Assembly (NCBI RefSeq): GCF_024298925.1
Contig: NZ_CP101283.1
Location: 3,911,001-3,975,000, forward strand
From: Phenylobacterium sp. LH3H17
GTDB taxonomy: Bacteria > Pseudomonadota > Alphaproteobacteria > Caulobacterales > Caulobacteraceae
DNA length: 64,000 nt
Reading direction: 5' to 3'
In this document: piece after piece, positions 15,924 to 25,213 of the stretch
Position numbering within the stretch: the stretch's first letter is position 1
How the letters are laid out: every line of letters begins with the position of its first letter
Translations under genes and position numbers: made by a program
The notes under the pieces: generated by a model
The model's database searches: none
What the model saw: the letters and a program-made list of their open reading frames with translations, nothing else
Told to the model about the DNA's origin: nothing

Positions 15924-16931
15924 CTAGGCTGCGGCGGTCTGCGAGGTCTGGGGCGGCTTGGGAGCGGTCAGCTTGAGGTCGTCGATGCGGATCGGCGCGA
16001 AGCCGCGACCCGACTCCCAGTCGATCCGCCCGCCCAGGGCGGTGATCGTCGAGACCGGCTCCAGGCGGCGCAGGTCCATGGCCTTCAGCGCCTGGTGCGG
16101 GACCTTCACGTGGACGACCGGCTGCTGCTCGACGTCGCCGCGTGAGGTGGGCAGGAAACAGCGCGCGACCACGTCGATCACGTCCAGCGGCACCACGGTC
16201 ATGATCTCCACCGCGACCCGCAGAGTGGCGGAGCAGACGCAGGCCAGGTGCATCTCCTGGCGAACCTCGGGCGGCAGGGCGACATAGACGCTGCGGCCGG
16301 CTTCGCCCAGCTCGACGGCCTCGTCGGGGATGGCGTCGAACTCCAGGGCGTCCAGATAGACCACCAGCCTGCCGGGCGAGGGCATGTGGACTCCCAGCCC
16401 CTCCAGCACCGGCGCCAGCTCCGCTGCGGGCACGTGGGCCTTCAGCGACTGTTCGATGGCGGAGATGTCGAGAGCCAGCACGCCCGCGGCGACGCTGACG
16501 TCGAGATTGTGGACGTCGGCGGCCCGCTTGGCCCGCGCATAGATCTCGGCGTCCTTCTTGGCGGCTTCCAGCACTTTTTCGGCCAGGGCGCGGCGGCGGT
16601 CCTGGCCGAGGCCGAACAGGCCGTCGATCAGGCCGGGCTGGTAGTTGGCCAGCGCCCGGCGCGCCTTCTGCTCAAGGGCGTTGGCGCGGACGGCGGGCTC
16701 GACCAGGCCGGCGCCGGCGATGTCGTTCCAGTCCAGCCGCTCGTACTTCACGCAGTGGATGCGGGTCAGGGTCTCGAAAAGCGCGTCGTACCGGGCGGCC
16801 AATTCGGGCGCGGTGGAGCGGCGGGTGGTCGCTCGCTCCTTGCGTTGGCGCTCGCGCAGGGCTTTCTTGGTCGCCCGGTCGATACGATTCATCGTCGCGA
16901 TGATCGTCTTTGCCGACCCTTGGGCGCCCAT
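15924..16931 (-). CDS. Unrecognised 335-aa cytoplasmic protein
   Basis: 335 aa with a clear ribosome site (GGAGAAGAA then ATG at 16931). The N-terminus is very basic and helical (TKKALRERQRKERATTRRS, about residues 21-39). The middle is Ala/Leu-rich helices (about 60-150). The C-terminal part is mixed (PSPGRLVVYLDALEFDAIP, then PLDVIDVVARCFLPTS). No signal peptide or membrane segment. I do not recognise the family or any catalytic motif. The gene is divergent from an alpha/beta hydrolase and flanked by unrelated oxygenase genes, so context gives no function. Confidence 0.7.
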   Translation of the reverse strand: MGAQGSAKTIIATMNRIDRATKKALRERQRKERATTRRSTAPELAARYDALFETLTRIHCVKYERLDWNDIAGAGLVEPAVRANALEQKARRALANYQPGLIDGLFGLGQDRRRALAEKVLEAAKKDAEIYARAKRAADVHNLDVSVAAGVLALDISAIEQSLKAHVPAAELAPVLEGLGVHMPSPGRLVVYLDALEFDAIPDEAVELGEAGRSVYVALPPEVRQEMHLACVCSATLRVAVEIMTVVPLDVIDVVARCFLPTSRGDVEQQPVVHVKVPHQALKAMDLRRLEPVSTITALGGRIDWESGRGFAPIRIDDLKLTAPKPPQTSQTAAA

Positions 16932-17007
16932 TTCTTCTCCGCGTATCTTTCCGCCGCACTCATTTCTGAAATACCTGTGTTTTCCTCACCGATCTCTTAA
17001 GAAAATC

Positions 17008-17790
17008 ATGGACTTCATCACAACCGACGGTTTCGCGCTCGCCTATGACGATAATGCCCCGGCGGGTTACGAGCGGGCGATCCTGCTGATCCACGGCTTC
17101 GCGTCGAACCGGAACGAGGGCTGGAAGCGCACCGGCTGGTACGCCGCGCTCGAGCGGCGACGCTTTCGCGTGATCGCCCTGGACCAGCGCGGGCACGGGC
17201 AAAGCGGCAAGTCGCACGACCCCGCAGCCTATCTGCGCGAGAACCTGGCCCGCGACGTGGTGGAGCTGATCGACCACCTCGGGGTCAACCGCGTGGACCT
17301 GTTCGGTTATTCCATGGGCGCGCGCATCGCCGCCGCGGCCGCCCTGGCCGCGCCCGAGCGGTTCTCCAACCTGATCCTGGGCGGGGTGGGCGACAAGTTG
17401 CTGACAGAACGCATGGGCGAGCGAGGCGATCTCATGGTCGCCGCCATGCTGGCGGAGGATCCGGAGACGATCACCGAACCATTCCTGAAGAGCTTCCGGC
17501 AGTTCGCCGACGAGCAGGGCGAGGACCGCCAGGCCCTGGCCGCCTTCACCCAGGCGGCGAACCCGCCGCTGGACGTGGCGGGGTTCGCGACCCTGCCGAT
17601 GCCGGTGTTGGCCGTGGCCGGAGAGCGGGAGACCAACGGCGACCCGGTCGAGCTGGCCCGAGCCTTCGCCCATGGCCACGGGGTGGTGATCCCCGGCTGC
17701 GACCACTTCTCGGCCATCCCCCACGCCCTCACCAAGGCCGCGGTGTTCGACTTCATCGACGGTCTGCTGGACGACCCCTGGGCGCGATAG
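17008..17790 (+). CDS. Alpha/beta hydrolase
   Basis: 260 aa from ATG 17008 (MDFITTDGFALAYDD). Alpha/beta hydrolase fold with oxyanion motif LIHGFASN, LDQRGHGQSGK, the nucleophile elbow GYSMGAR with Ser as nucleophile, and C-terminal CDHFSAI containing the catalytic His. It resembles small esterases or carboxylesterases of the MhpC/YcaC group. A longer open frame upstream runs over the divergent unknown gene and is not coding. Substrate unknown. Confidence 0.87.
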   Translation: MDFITTDGFALAYDDNAPAGYERAILLIHGFASNRNEGWKRTGWYAALERRRFRVIALDQRGHGQSGKSHDPAAYLRENLARDVVELIDHLGVNRVDLFGYSMGARIAAAAALAAPERFSNLILGGVGDKLLTERMGERGDLMVAAMLAEDPETITEPFLKSFRQFADEQGEDRQALAAFTQAANPPLDVAGFATLPMPVLAVAGERETNGDPVELARAFAHGHGVVIPGCDHFSAIPHALTKAAVFDFIDGLLDDPWAR

Positions 17791-17869
17791 CCGCGATAGC
17801 CCCGACCCGCATCGCCTGGACCTCGCGCCTGGAGACCGGGCGCCTGAAATCGGCTGCGGTCGTCGCGGC

Positions 17870-18499
17870 CTAGTCTTTGGGGCCCATATTGTAGGGACCG
17901 CCCTTTTCCAGGGCCTTGCGGTAGGCGGGACGGGCCTGGAAGCGCTTCACCCAGGCGGCGATGTTCGGATAGGCGCCGTAGCGGCCGAAGGCGCCGGTGA
18001 CCTCGCCCACGAAGCTCATCTGGATGTCGGCGGCGCTGAACTCGCCCATCAGCCAGTCGCGGCCAGCCAGGGCGCCTTCCACGTAGCCGAGGTGGTTGGC
18101 GATCTCGCTCTCGATGCGCGGATGTAGCGGCGCGCCGGCTTCGCCCAGCCGGCCGACATACATGAACAGCATCAGCGGCAGCATGGCCGAGCCCTCGGCA
18201 TAGTGCAGCCACTGCTGGTAGGCGTCGTAGTCCTTGGAATTCTGGGCCGGCGCGAGCTTGCCGCCGCCGTGGTGGCGGACGATGTAGTCGATGATCGCTC
18301 CGGACTCGATGACGGTCGCGTCGCCCTCGGTCACCACCGGCGACTTGCCCAGCGGATGGATGGCCTTCAGTTCCGGCGGGGCCAGGCGGGTGGTGGCGTC
18401 GCGCTGGTAGGTCTTGATCTCGTAGGGCGCCCCAAGCTCCTCCAGCAGCCAGAGGATGCGCTGCGAGCGCGAGTCGTTGAGATGGTGGACGACGAGCAT
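17870..18499 (-). CDS. Glutathione S-transferase
   Basis: 209 aa from ATG 18499 (MLVVHHLNDSRSQR); the upstream ATG at 18550 is less likely. The N-terminal thioredoxin-like domain has the glutathione contact Ser region NDSRSQRILWLLEELG, cis-Pro in GKSPVV and ESGAIIDYI. The alpha-helical C-terminal domain has the N-capping FSAADIQMSF. It conjugates or reduces with glutathione in the cytoplasm. It is divergent from the methylsuccinyl-CoA dehydrogenase-like gene, with only 78 nt between them. Confidence 0.92.
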   Translation of the reverse strand: MLVVHHLNDSRSQRILWLLEELGAPYEIKTYQRDATTRLAPPELKAIHPLGKSPVVTEGDATVIESGAIIDYIVRHHGGGKLAPAQNSKDYDAYQQWLHYAEGSAMLPLMLFMYVGRLGEAGAPLHPRIESEIANHLGYVEGALAGRDWLMGEFSAADIQMSFVGEVTGAFGRYGAYPNIAAWVKRFQARPAYRKALEKGGPYNMGPKD

Positions 18500-18577
18500 T
18501 GGGTTGCCTCCCGTGGCGTTACGCTGGGAGTACCGGCGCACGTGACCCACGACAAGCTTCGCCTATAGTCACCGCCG

Positions 18578-20218
18578 ATGATCTTGCCAGACCTCAACGC
18601 CCTATTGTCCGAGGCCGCCGAAGCGGCCGACCTTTTCGTGGCCGCGACGAAGGCGGCGGTGGCCGACCGGGTGAGCCCGGGCGGACGCCTGGACCGCGCC
18701 GCTCTCGACGCCGAGCAGCACGCCGCCCATGGCCTGGCCTGGACCGCGGCCTATGCCGAGACCCTCCGCCAGACCGCCGCCTGGGCGCGCCACCTGCAGG
18801 ACGAGGGCCGGTTCGGCGAGGCCGAGGCCCTGCCGGCCCAGCTCCTGGCCTTCGAGTATCTGAGCCAGCTGGCCGGCGGCGTTCCGATGAACCAGGGCGA
18901 GACCTTCCGGCCCGGCGACCTCGGCGTCTCCGGTCAGGCGCTGGAGCCGCTGATCGACCGCCTGAGGTCCGGCGCATCTCAGGCGGTGCGCCACCGGATC
19001 GTCGTCCTGCTGGACGAGGCGAGGGGCCGGCCCTCGCTGGAGGCCAGCGGCCTGGACGCCACCCTGGAACAGGTTCGCGACCACTTCCACGCCTTCGCCG
19101 ACGAGAAGATCGTTCCCTTCGCCCACGGCTGGCATCTGCGCGACGAGCTGATCCCGTTGGCCCTGATCGAGGAGCTGGCGGCGTTGGGCGTGTTCGGACT
19201 GACCGCGCCGGAGGAATATGGCGGGTCGGGGATGGGTAAGGTGGCCATGTGCGTGGTCTCCGAAGCCCTGTCGCGGGGCTGGATCGGGACCGGCTCGCTG
19301 GGCACCCGCTCGGAGATCGCAGCCGAGCTGATCCTCGCCCACGGCACGGACGACCAGAAGGCCCGCTTCCTGCCGGGCATCGCATCGGGCGCGATCATCC
19401 CGACCGCCGTCTTCACCGAGCCTGAGGCGGGGTCGGACCTGGGCTCCCTGCGAACCCGCGCCGTCCGCGAGGGTGACGATTGGAAGGTGACCGGCGCCAA
19501 GACCTGGATCACCCACGCCGCCCGAGCCGACCTGATGACCCTGCTGGTCCGCACCGACCCCAAGTCGAAGGATCACCGCGGCCTCTCGATGTTCCTGGCG
19601 GAAAAGCCGCGCGGCACGGTCGAGGCGCCCTTCCCGGCGGCCGGCATGGACGGCGGCGAGATCGGGGTGATCGGCTATCGCGGCATGAAGGAATACGAGA
19701 TCGCCTTTGACGGCTTCGCCGTGCCCCACGCCAACCTGCTGGGCGGACAGGAGGGCCAGGGCTTCGTCCAGCTCATGGCCACCTTCGAGAGCGCCCGCAT
19801 CCAGACCGCGGCGCGGGCCATCGGGGTGGCGCAGTCGGCCCTGGACCTGGCGCTGGACTACGCCCTGGCGCGGCGGCAGTTCGGCGGCCCGATCGCCGAC
19901 TTCCCCCGCGTGGCCAACAAGCTGTCCATGATGGCCGCCGAGATCCTGGGAGCCCGGCGGCTGGCCTGGTTCGCGGCCCGGGCCAAGGACGAGGGACGCC
20001 GCTGCGACCTTGAGGCGGGGATGGCCAAGCTGGTCGCCGCCCGCGTCGCCTGGGCCTGCGCCGACAACGCCGTCCAGATCCATGGCGGGACCGGATTCGC
20101 GGTGGAGCAGCCGATCAGCCGCATCCTGGCCGACGCCCGCATCCTCAACATCTTCGAGGGGGCCGGCGAGATCCAGGCCCAGGTCATCGCCCGGCGGCTG
20201 CTGGAAGGCGCCAACTAG
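18578..20218 (+). CDS. mcd: Probable (2S)-methylsuccinyl-CoA dehydrogenase
   Basis: 546 aa. The C-terminal ~390 residues are a standard acyl-CoA dehydrogenase (FTEPEAGSDLGSLRT, KTWITHA, GYRGMKEYEIAFDGF, ARRQFGGPI, IHGGTGFA, RILNIFEGAGEIQAQV). The family is normally ~390 aa; the extra ~160-residue N-terminal helical extension (AALDAEQHAAHGLAW, QLAGGVPMNQGE) is the hallmark of Mcd of the ethylmalonyl-CoA pathway. That enzyme oxidises (2S)-methylsuccinyl-CoA to mesaconyl-CoA and passes electrons to ETF. The length and GGEIGVIGYRGMKEYE agree with my recollection of the Rhodobacter enzyme. etfBA and a cobalamin adenosyltransferase lie 2-6 kb downstream. A TATAGT sequence lies just before the start. 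Confidence 0.85.
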   Translation: MILPDLNALLSEAAEAADLFVAATKAAVADRVSPGGRLDRAALDAEQHAAHGLAWTAAYAETLRQTAAWARHLQDEGRFGEAEALPAQLLAFEYLSQLAGGVPMNQGETFRPGDLGVSGQALEPLIDRLRSGASQAVRHRIVVLLDEARGRPSLEASGLDATLEQVRDHFHAFADEKIVPFAHGWHLRDELIPLALIEELAALGVFGLTAPEEYGGSGMGKVAMCVVSEALSRGWIGTGSLGTRSEIAAELILAHGTDDQKARFLPGIASGAIIPTAVFTEPEAGSDLGSLRTRAVREGDDWKVTGAKTWITHAARADLMTLLVRTDPKSKDHRGLSMFLAEKPRGTVEAPFPAAGMDGGEIGVIGYRGMKEYEIAFDGFAVPHANLLGGQEGQGFVQLMATFESARIQTAARAIGVAQSALDLALDYALARRQFGGPIADFPRVANKLSMMAAEILGARRLAWFAARAKDEGRRCDLEAGMAKLVAARVAWACADNAVQIHGGTGFAVEQPISRILADARILNIFEGAGEIQAQVIARRLLEGAN

Positions 20219-20618
20219 AGGATCGGTTCGCCCCGAAGAAGGTCACCCCCAGGCCGACGAGAGCCAAATCCACCTCCGCGCCGATAGGCGCCCGGACCCG
20301 CCGACCACCCCGGCGCCCGACAATCATCGCGTCCATATGTCGGCAACACGACACTCACGCGCCGGAATACGCTCCACATGACAGCGTTGTGCGAGCATGC
20401 TCAACGATCGCTGGAGTCCAGTGAGGTCGTTCGCATGACATTAGGTCTCGCAAAGGCTGGCAAAACGCCGCTCTGCGACGCTGCGCCACACAGCCACCTT
20501 GGACTTTTGGCGTTAAGTCCGTCACAAATCCGTATCGCGGAACGGGTTCGATGAACATGCTCGACTAAAGCCTTCGCTTGGACGCGCCGCGGCGAGAGGC
20601 TAAGAGGACCGCACGGTC
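20219..20618. other. 400-bp intergenic region with two small inverted repeats
   Basis: No convincing reading frame in either direction, and lower GC than the flanks. Two dyads are visible: the 10-bp palindrome GAGCATGCTC (20393-20402) and GGACTT (20501-20506) with AAGTCC (20515-20520) around an 8-nt loop. The second lies about 100 nt upstream of the small gene that is coupled to a TetR regulator, so it could be its operator. No promoter can be fixed with confidence. Confidence 0.35.
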
Positions 20619-20831
20619 ATGATCAATGACACCGCTCTCCGGATAGATCCGGATCGCGCCGACGCCAACGAGGAAGTCCGCCAGCTGATCGTCGACCTGC
20701 GCGACGCCTCCCGTGATGGGCGGAAGCTCGCGCAGCGCTACGCTGAGCTGCTGGAGAAGGTAGTGGAAGAGTATTGCGTAGAGTTCGAAATGCGCGCGGA
20801 AGCGGCTTTGGCGAGGCTGCAAGCGCGATGA
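20619..20831 (+). CDS. Small helical protein coupled to a TetR gene
   Basis: 70 aa with ribosome site AGAGGA. The sequence is charged and almost entirely helix-forming (RQLIVDLRDASRDGRKLAQRYAELLEKVVEEY), likely a coiled coil, with no membrane segment or signal peptide. Its TGA stop overlaps the ATG of the TetR gene (ATGA), so the two are translated together. I do not recognise the family. Coupling, ribosome site and codon use (mostly G/C in third positions) support a real gene against the antisense frame. Confidence 0.65.
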   Translation: MINDTALRIDPDRADANEEVRQLIVDLRDASRDGRKLAQRYAELLEKVVEEYCVEFEMRAEAALARLQAR

Positions 20832-21481
20832 AACACGTTTCCAACGCCATCGAAGCCACCGGCGAGGCCGAGGTCCGCGTTCCGACCCGTCGCGCCCTGG
20901 CCAAGCAGCAGACCCGCGCCAAGGTCCTGGCCGCCGCCCGGCGGCTGTTCTCCGAAGCCGGCTACGAAGGCGCCACCATCCGCGACATCGCCGCCGAGGC
21001 GGGCATGTCGACCGGAGCTGTGTTCGCCAACTTCACCGACAAATCGGACCTGTTCCGCGAGATCATGGTCAGCGACATGCAGGCCCTGACCGAGACCATG
21101 GCCGAGGCGAGCAGCCGCGGCCGCACGGTCGAGGACGCCCTGCTGCGCCTCTTCATGGCCGGCTACGCCTTCTACAAGACCCAGCTGCCGCTGGCCCGGG
21201 CGGCCTTCAGCATTTCCTGGCTGCCCGACCAAGGGCCGGAGTTGCGCACCCTCCCGCCGGTCAACGACATCCATGAGCTGATCAACGACCAGCTTAACCT
21301 GGGCGTCGAGCGCGGGGAGCTTTCGCAGGAGATCGAGGCCAAGCTGCGGACGCAGATGCTGTTCGATTGCTACTTGGCCAACTATCCGGAAGCCATCTTC
21401 CACGGCTGGAGCCTCGAGGCGCTGCAGGCCAAGTCCAGGGACCAGATCCGCGTGATCCTGGCCGGGGCCCGGCGAGGCTAG
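20828..21481 (+). CDS. TetR/AcrR family transcriptional regulator
   Basis: 217 aa from ATG 20828, overlapping the stop of the preceding small gene by 4 nt. The N-terminal helix-turn-helix at about residues 35-80 reads KVLAAARRLFSEAGYEGATIRDIAAEAGMSTGAVFANF in segments typical of TetR. The C-terminal ligand domain contains LFMAGYAFYKTQLPLARAAF. Its first codons contain GAAACACGTTTC, an inverted repeat like the CAAAC/GTTTG sites found elsewhere in this window, but this may be chance. The effector is unknown. Confidence 0.88.
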   Translation: MKHVSNAIEATGEAEVRVPTRRALAKQQTRAKVLAAARRLFSEAGYEGATIRDIAAEAGMSTGAVFANFTDKSDLFREIMVSDMQALTETMAEASSRGRTVEDALLRLFMAGYAFYKTQLPLARAAFSISWLPDQGPELRTLPPVNDIHELINDQLNLGVERGELSQEIEAKLRTQMLFDCYLANYPEAIFHGWSLEALQAKSRDQIRVILAGARRG

Positions 21482-21616
21482 AGCCGTTACGGACGGGCCG
21501 CAGAGGGCGGCTCGTCCGCGACGAACCGTCGCAGACACAGGCAAGCGCGGCTACGGTCGTAGCTTCCCTGTAACCGGGAATAGGGATGCCGCGGGTCGCG
21601 CCGCGAACGGGGGGAC

Positions 21617-22231
21617 ATGGCGGGGGCACGCAAATCCCAGAAGGAGGCGACGCGGCAACGCGTCCTCGACGCCGCGCGCGATCTGTTCGAGACCCGCGGC
21701 TACGAGGAAACCACCGTCCGAGAGATTGCTCGCCATGCCGAGGTCTCGGTGGGCAGCGTCTTCACCACCTTTTCCTCCAAGGGCGACATTCTCAGCCAGG
21801 TGATGGCCGACCGGCTGGACGCGCTCTATGCCGAGCTCGACCGGGTGGCGCCCCATCTGCGCGGATCCACCCCCGACCGCCTGCGCTCGCTCTTCGCCAT
21901 CCACTACGCCTTCGAAACCCGCCGCACCCGGCTGTTCCTGGCCCATATCGCGGCGGCCTATAACTGGACGCTCAGCCCCGCCAGCCGGCCATACGGCCGC
22001 GATCCGCGCCTGCGCCAGATGGTCCGCGACTGCCTGGCCGAGGGCGTGGTCCGCGGCGACGTCGATCCGGCCTGCGACCTGGACGTGGTGATCGACGCCC
22101 TGATGGCCTCCTACGCCTGGACCTACCGCCTGGCCGCCTGGGACGAGGCCGACGCCCAGGCCATGAGCGCGGTCATGGACCGGCATATCGGCCTGATCTC
22201 GGAAGGCTTCCGCGCCCGTCCGACGGCTTAG
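21617..22231 (+). CDS. TetR/AcrR family transcriptional regulator
   Basis: 204 aa from ATG 21617 with a G-rich ribosome site (GGGGGGAC). The HTH lies at about residues 12-58: RVLDAARDLFETRGYEETT then VREIARHAEVSVGSVF. The C-terminal domain is all-helical, as in acyl-CoA or drug-sensing TetR proteins. It is the second TetR in a row and independent of the first in sequence outside the HTH. It sits upstream of the twin-TM/adenosyltransferase pair. Target unknown; the neighbourhood suggests acyl-CoA metabolism. Confidence 0.88.
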   Translation: MAGARKSQKEATRQRVLDAARDLFETRGYEETTVREIARHAEVSVGSVFTTFSSKGDILSQVMADRLDALYAELDRVAPHLRGSTPDRLRSLFAIHYAFETRRTRLFLAHIAAAYNWTLSPASRPYGRDPRLRQMVRDCLAEGVVRGDVDPACDLDVVIDALMASYAWTYRLAAWDEADAQAMSAVMDRHIGLISEGFRARPTA

Positions 22232-22268
22232 TCTCCCCATCCCGCTGCGGCGGCGCTAGATTGAACGC

Positions 22269-22475
22269 ATGAACACTTTCTTCCAGTATCTCATCCCCAT
22301 CAGCCTGGTCGCGGTGACGGTGACCCTGTTCATCGGCCTGTACGCCCTGTTCCGGGGCGGCGACTTCGGCCGGTCCTATTCCAATAAGCTGATGCGGCTG
22401 CGCGTGTTGCTACAGGCCGTCGCGGTCGCCGTTCTCGTGGCCGCCGTCTGGTGGCGCCACAACGCCGGCGGCTAG
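22269..22475 (+). CDS. Small twin-transmembrane protein
   Basis: 68 aa with two hydrophobic helices (about residues 8-28 and 44-62) joined by a short basic loop (GGDFGRSYSNKLMRLR). The layout resembles the HIG1-like/twin-TM small proteins common in alphaproteobacteria, which have been linked to respiratory complexes in other systems. It lies 1 nt upstream of the cobalamin adenosyltransferase start, so the two are cotranscribed. Function not established. Confidence 0.72.
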   Translation: MNTFFQYLIPISLVAVTVTLFIGLYALFRGGDFGRSYSNKLMRLRVLLQAVAVAVLVAAVWWRHNAGG

Positions 22476-22476
22476 G

Positions 22477-23046
22477 ATGGTCACCCTCAACAAGATCTAC
22501 ACGCGCACCGGCGACGGCGGCGCCACGCGGCTGGCCACCGGTGAGCAGGTGTCCAAGGCGTCCCTGCGGGTCGAGGCCTATGGCGCGGTGGACGAGGCCA
22601 ACGCCTGCCTGGGCCTGGCCCGCCTGCACACCGCCGCGGATCCCGACTTCGACGCGATGCTGGCCCGGGTGCAGAACGAGCTGTTCGACCTGGGCGCCGA
22701 CCTGGCGACCCCGCCCCGCGAGGGCGAGACCAACACCCTGCGGATGATCGACAGCCAGATCGAACGGCTGGAGCGCGAGATCGACGCCATGAACGCCGAG
22801 CTTCCGCCGCTGGCCTCCTTCATCCTCCCCGGCGGCACGGCCGCCGCCGCCGCCCTGCACCTGGCGCGCACGGTCGCCCGGCGGGCCGAGCGCGTCGCCG
22901 TGGCCCTGGTCGAGGCCGGCGAGCCGGTCAGCCCCGCCGCGATGAAATATCTGAACCGCCTCTCCGACTTCCTGTTCGTCGCCGCCCGCCACGCCAATGA
23001 TCGCGGCGCGCGCGAGGTGTTCTGGAAGTCGGGCGCGACCCGCTAG
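22477..23046 (+). CDS. Cob(I)yrinic acid a,c-diamide adenosyltransferase, PduO type
   Basis: 189 aa. The PduO/MMAB family is recognised by the ATP-binding N-terminus YTRTGDGGATRL, the VEAYGAVDEANACLGLAR motif, and the C-terminal NRLSDFLFVAARHAN with RRAERV. It makes adenosylcobalamin from cob(I)alamin and ATP and hands it to mutases such as methylmalonyl-CoA or ethylmalonyl-CoA mutase. Its position near mcd and etfBA fits support of the ethylmalonyl-CoA pathway (inference). The stop overlaps the next, convergent gene by 4 nt. Confidence 0.92.
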   Translation: MVTLNKIYTRTGDGGATRLATGEQVSKASLRVEAYGAVDEANACLGLARLHTAADPDFDAMLARVQNELFDLGADLATPPREGETNTLRMIDSQIERLEREIDAMNAELPPLASFILPGGTAAAAALHLARTVARRAERVAVALVEAGEPVSPAAMKYLNRLSDFLFVAARHANDRGAREVFWKSGATR

Positions 23047-23339
23047 TTCTTGGCGGCGGGAACGGTCTCGGGCGGACGGGCCAGGTCGCCAGTCTTGCCG
23101 GTGACGCCGTCGGCCTTGGCCGCGTCGTAGGCGGCGCGGTCCTTGATGACCCGCCCGGTGATGTCGGAGATCGGGATCGGGTGGGCGCAGGTACGGGTGC
23201 GCCAATCCCACCAGTCGCCGGAAGCCTCGCACTTCTGCGCCGGCCAGACCCAGCCGTAGTGGTAGACGAAAGCGCCGGCGCTGAGCAGGGCGAAGGCCGC
23301 CAGGAAGATCAGTTTCAGGCGGTCGATCGTGCGGTTCAT
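23043..23339 (-). CDS. Small membrane-anchored protein of unknown function
   Basis: 98 aa. The N-terminal basic start and hydrophobic helix (about residues 9-30) form a signal anchor. A short periplasmic domain has two Cys (WPAQKCEASG and TRTCAHPIP) that could form a disulfide, followed by a polar tail. Not recognised. It is convergent with the adenosyltransferase and divergent from etfB. Confidence 0.65.
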   Translation of the reverse strand: MNRTIDRLKLIFLAAFALLSAGAFVYHYGWVWPAQKCEASGDWWDWRTRTCAHPIPISDITGRVIKDRAAYDAAKADGVTGKTGDLARPPETVPAAKN

Positions 23340-23494
23340 CGTCTCGTTCTTCTACTCAAGGGCGCGCGGTTAGCGCTCCCATCGGCCGAAATTGCGGCGA
23401 GGTGTGTCCGGACGCCGACTTGCAATGCTCGGCGGAAGCGTTATGCCGCATCCGACCGATTTTTCCGCAATGCAATTTGAGGCGCTAGCAACCC

Positions 23495-24241
23495 ATGAAG
23501 GTGTTGGTCCCGGTTAAACGGGTGATTGATTATAACGTGAAGGCCAGGGTGAAGTCCGACCAGTCGGGCGTCGACCTCGCCAACGTCAAGATGTCCATGA
23601 ATCCCTTCTGCGAGATCGCGGTCGAAGAGGCCGTTCGTCAGAAGGAAAAGGGCGCTGTGACCGAGGTGGTCGCCGTCTCCATCGGCCCGGTCCAGGCGCA
23701 GGAAACCCTGCGCACGGCCCTGGCCATGGGCGCGGACCGCGCGATCCTGATCCAGACCGACCAGGATTTCGAGCCCCTCACCGTCGCCAAGCTGCTCAAG
23801 GCGGTGATCGCCGAGGAGAGCCCCGATGCGGTGATCATGGGCAAGCAGGCCATCGACGGCGACAACAACGCCACCGGCCAGATGCTGGCGGCCATCCTCG
23901 ACTGGCCCCAGGCGACCTTCGCCTCGGCCGTCGAGCTTTCGGCCGGCAAGGCCAAGGTGACCCGCGAGGTCGATGGCGGACTGCAGACCCTCGAGGTCTC
24001 GCTGCCCGCGATCATCACGGCCGACCTGCGCCTCAACGAGCCGCGCTACGCCTCGCTGCCGAACATCATGAAGGCCAAGAAGAAGCCGCTCGACGTCAAG
24101 GAGGCCGGCTCGCTCGGCGTCGACCTCAAGCAGCACCTTAAGGTCCTCAAGGTGACCGAGCCCGCCAAGCGGGCCGGCGGTATCAAGGTCGAGACCGCCG
24201 CCGACCTCGTCTCCAACCTGAAGACCGCGGGGGTCCTCTAA
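23495..24241 (+). CDS. etfB: Electron transfer flavoprotein, beta subunit
   Basis: 248 aa. EtfB features: [13 protein letters not shown] at the start, [42 protein letters not shown], and the family signature [15 protein letters not shown] followed by the [11 protein letters not shown] signature. With EtfA it carries electrons from acyl-CoA dehydrogenases to ETF:quinone oxidoreductase. The stop overlaps the etfA start by one base (TAATG). No promoter is obvious in the 155-nt upstream gap. Confidence 0.96.
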   Translation: MKVLVPVKRVIDYNVKARVKSDQSGVDLANVKMSMNPFCEIAVEEAVRQKEKGAVTEVVAVSIGPVQAQETLRTALAMGADRAILIQTDQDFEPLTVAKLLKAVIAEESPDAVIMGKQAIDGDNNATGQMLAAILDWPQATFASAVELSAGKAKVTREVDGGLQTLEVSLPAIITADLRLNEPRYASLPNIMKAKKKPLDVKEAGSLGVDLKQHLKVLKVTEPAKRAGGIKVETAADLVSNLKTAGVL

Positions 24242-25185
24242 TGGCCGTTCTCGTCATCGCCGATCACGACAACGCGTCGCTGAAGGACAACACACACAAG
24301 ACCGTCACCGCCGCCCTGGCCCTCTCGGGCGATGTGGACGTGCTGGTCGCCGGCGCGGGCGCGAAGGGCGTGGCCGACGCCGCCGCCAAGATCGCCGGCG
24401 TCCGCAAGGTGCTGCTGGCCGAGAGCGACGAGCTGGGTCAGGGCCTGGCTGAGGCCGTCGAAGCCGTGGTGGTGCCGCTCATGGCCAACTACGACGCCGT
24501 CCTCACCCCGGCCACCTCGCAGGGCAAGAACTTCTCGCCCCGCGTGGCGGCCAAGCTGGACGTGGCGCAGATCTCCGAGATCGTCGAAGTGGTCGACGCC
24601 TCGACCTTCGTGCACCCGATCTATGCCGGCAACGCCTTGGAGACCGTCCAGTCCTCCGACGCCAAGAAGGTGATCACCGTGCGCCCCACCGCCTTCAAGG
24701 CGGCGGCCGAAGGCGGCTCGGCCTCGGTGGAGACGATCTCCGCCGGCTCCGGCGCGGCCAAGACCAAGTTCGTCGACCAGCAGCTGGTGAAGTCGGAACG
24801 TCCCGAACTCGCCGGCGCCAAGATCGTCGTCTCCGGCGGTCGGGCCATGGGCTCCGCCGAGGAATTCCAGCGGGTGATCGAACCCCTGGCCGACAAGCTC
24901 GGGGCCGCCGTCGGCGCCTCGCGCGCCGCGGTCGATGCGGGCTACGCCCCCAACGACTATCAGGTCGGCCAGACCGGCAAGGTCGTGGCTCCGGAGCTCT
25001 ATGTCGCCATCGGCATCTCCGGCGCCATCCAGCACCTGGCCGGCATGAAGGACTCAAAGGTCATCGTGGCGATCAACAAGGACGGCGACGCGCCGATCTT
25101 CCAGGTCGCCGACTTCGGGCTGGTCGCCGACTACAAGAGCGCCGTGCCCGAGCTGATGGACGCCCTGACCGCCGCGGGGAAGTAG
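24241..25185 (+). CDS. etfA: Electron transfer flavoprotein, alpha subunit
   Basis: 314 aa. N-terminal EtfA domain, then the FAD-binding domain with [49 protein letters not shown] and [20 protein letters not shown]. This is standard length. It forms the ETF heterodimer with EtfB, coupled by a 1-nt overlap. It serves the acyl-CoA dehydrogenases of this window (mcd at 18.6 kb, another at 52.2 kb), among others. A strong intrinsic terminator follows at 25214. Confidence 0.96.
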   Translation: MAVLVIADHDNASLKDNTHKTVTAALALSGDVDVLVAGAGAKGVADAAAKIAGVRKVLLAESDELGQGLAEAVEAVVVPLMANYDAVLTPATSQGKNFSPRVAAKLDVAQISEIVEVVDASTFVHPIYAGNALETVQSSDAKKVITVRPTAFKAAAEGGSASVETISAGSGAAKTKFVDQQLVKSERPELAGAKIVVSGGRAMGSAEEFQRVIEPLADKLGAAVGASRAAVDAGYAPNDYQVGQTGKVVAPELYVAIGISGAIQHLAGMKDSKVIVAINKDGDAPIFQVADFGLVADYKSAVPELMDALTAAGK

Positions 25186-25213
25186 TCGCCACGCCTTACG
25201 GTTGAACCATCCA

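Noticed and set aside
20565..20822. 85-aa minus-strand frame over the small helical gene at 20619
   Set aside because: The plus-strand frame has a ribosome site and is coupled to the TetR gene; the minus frame has neither.
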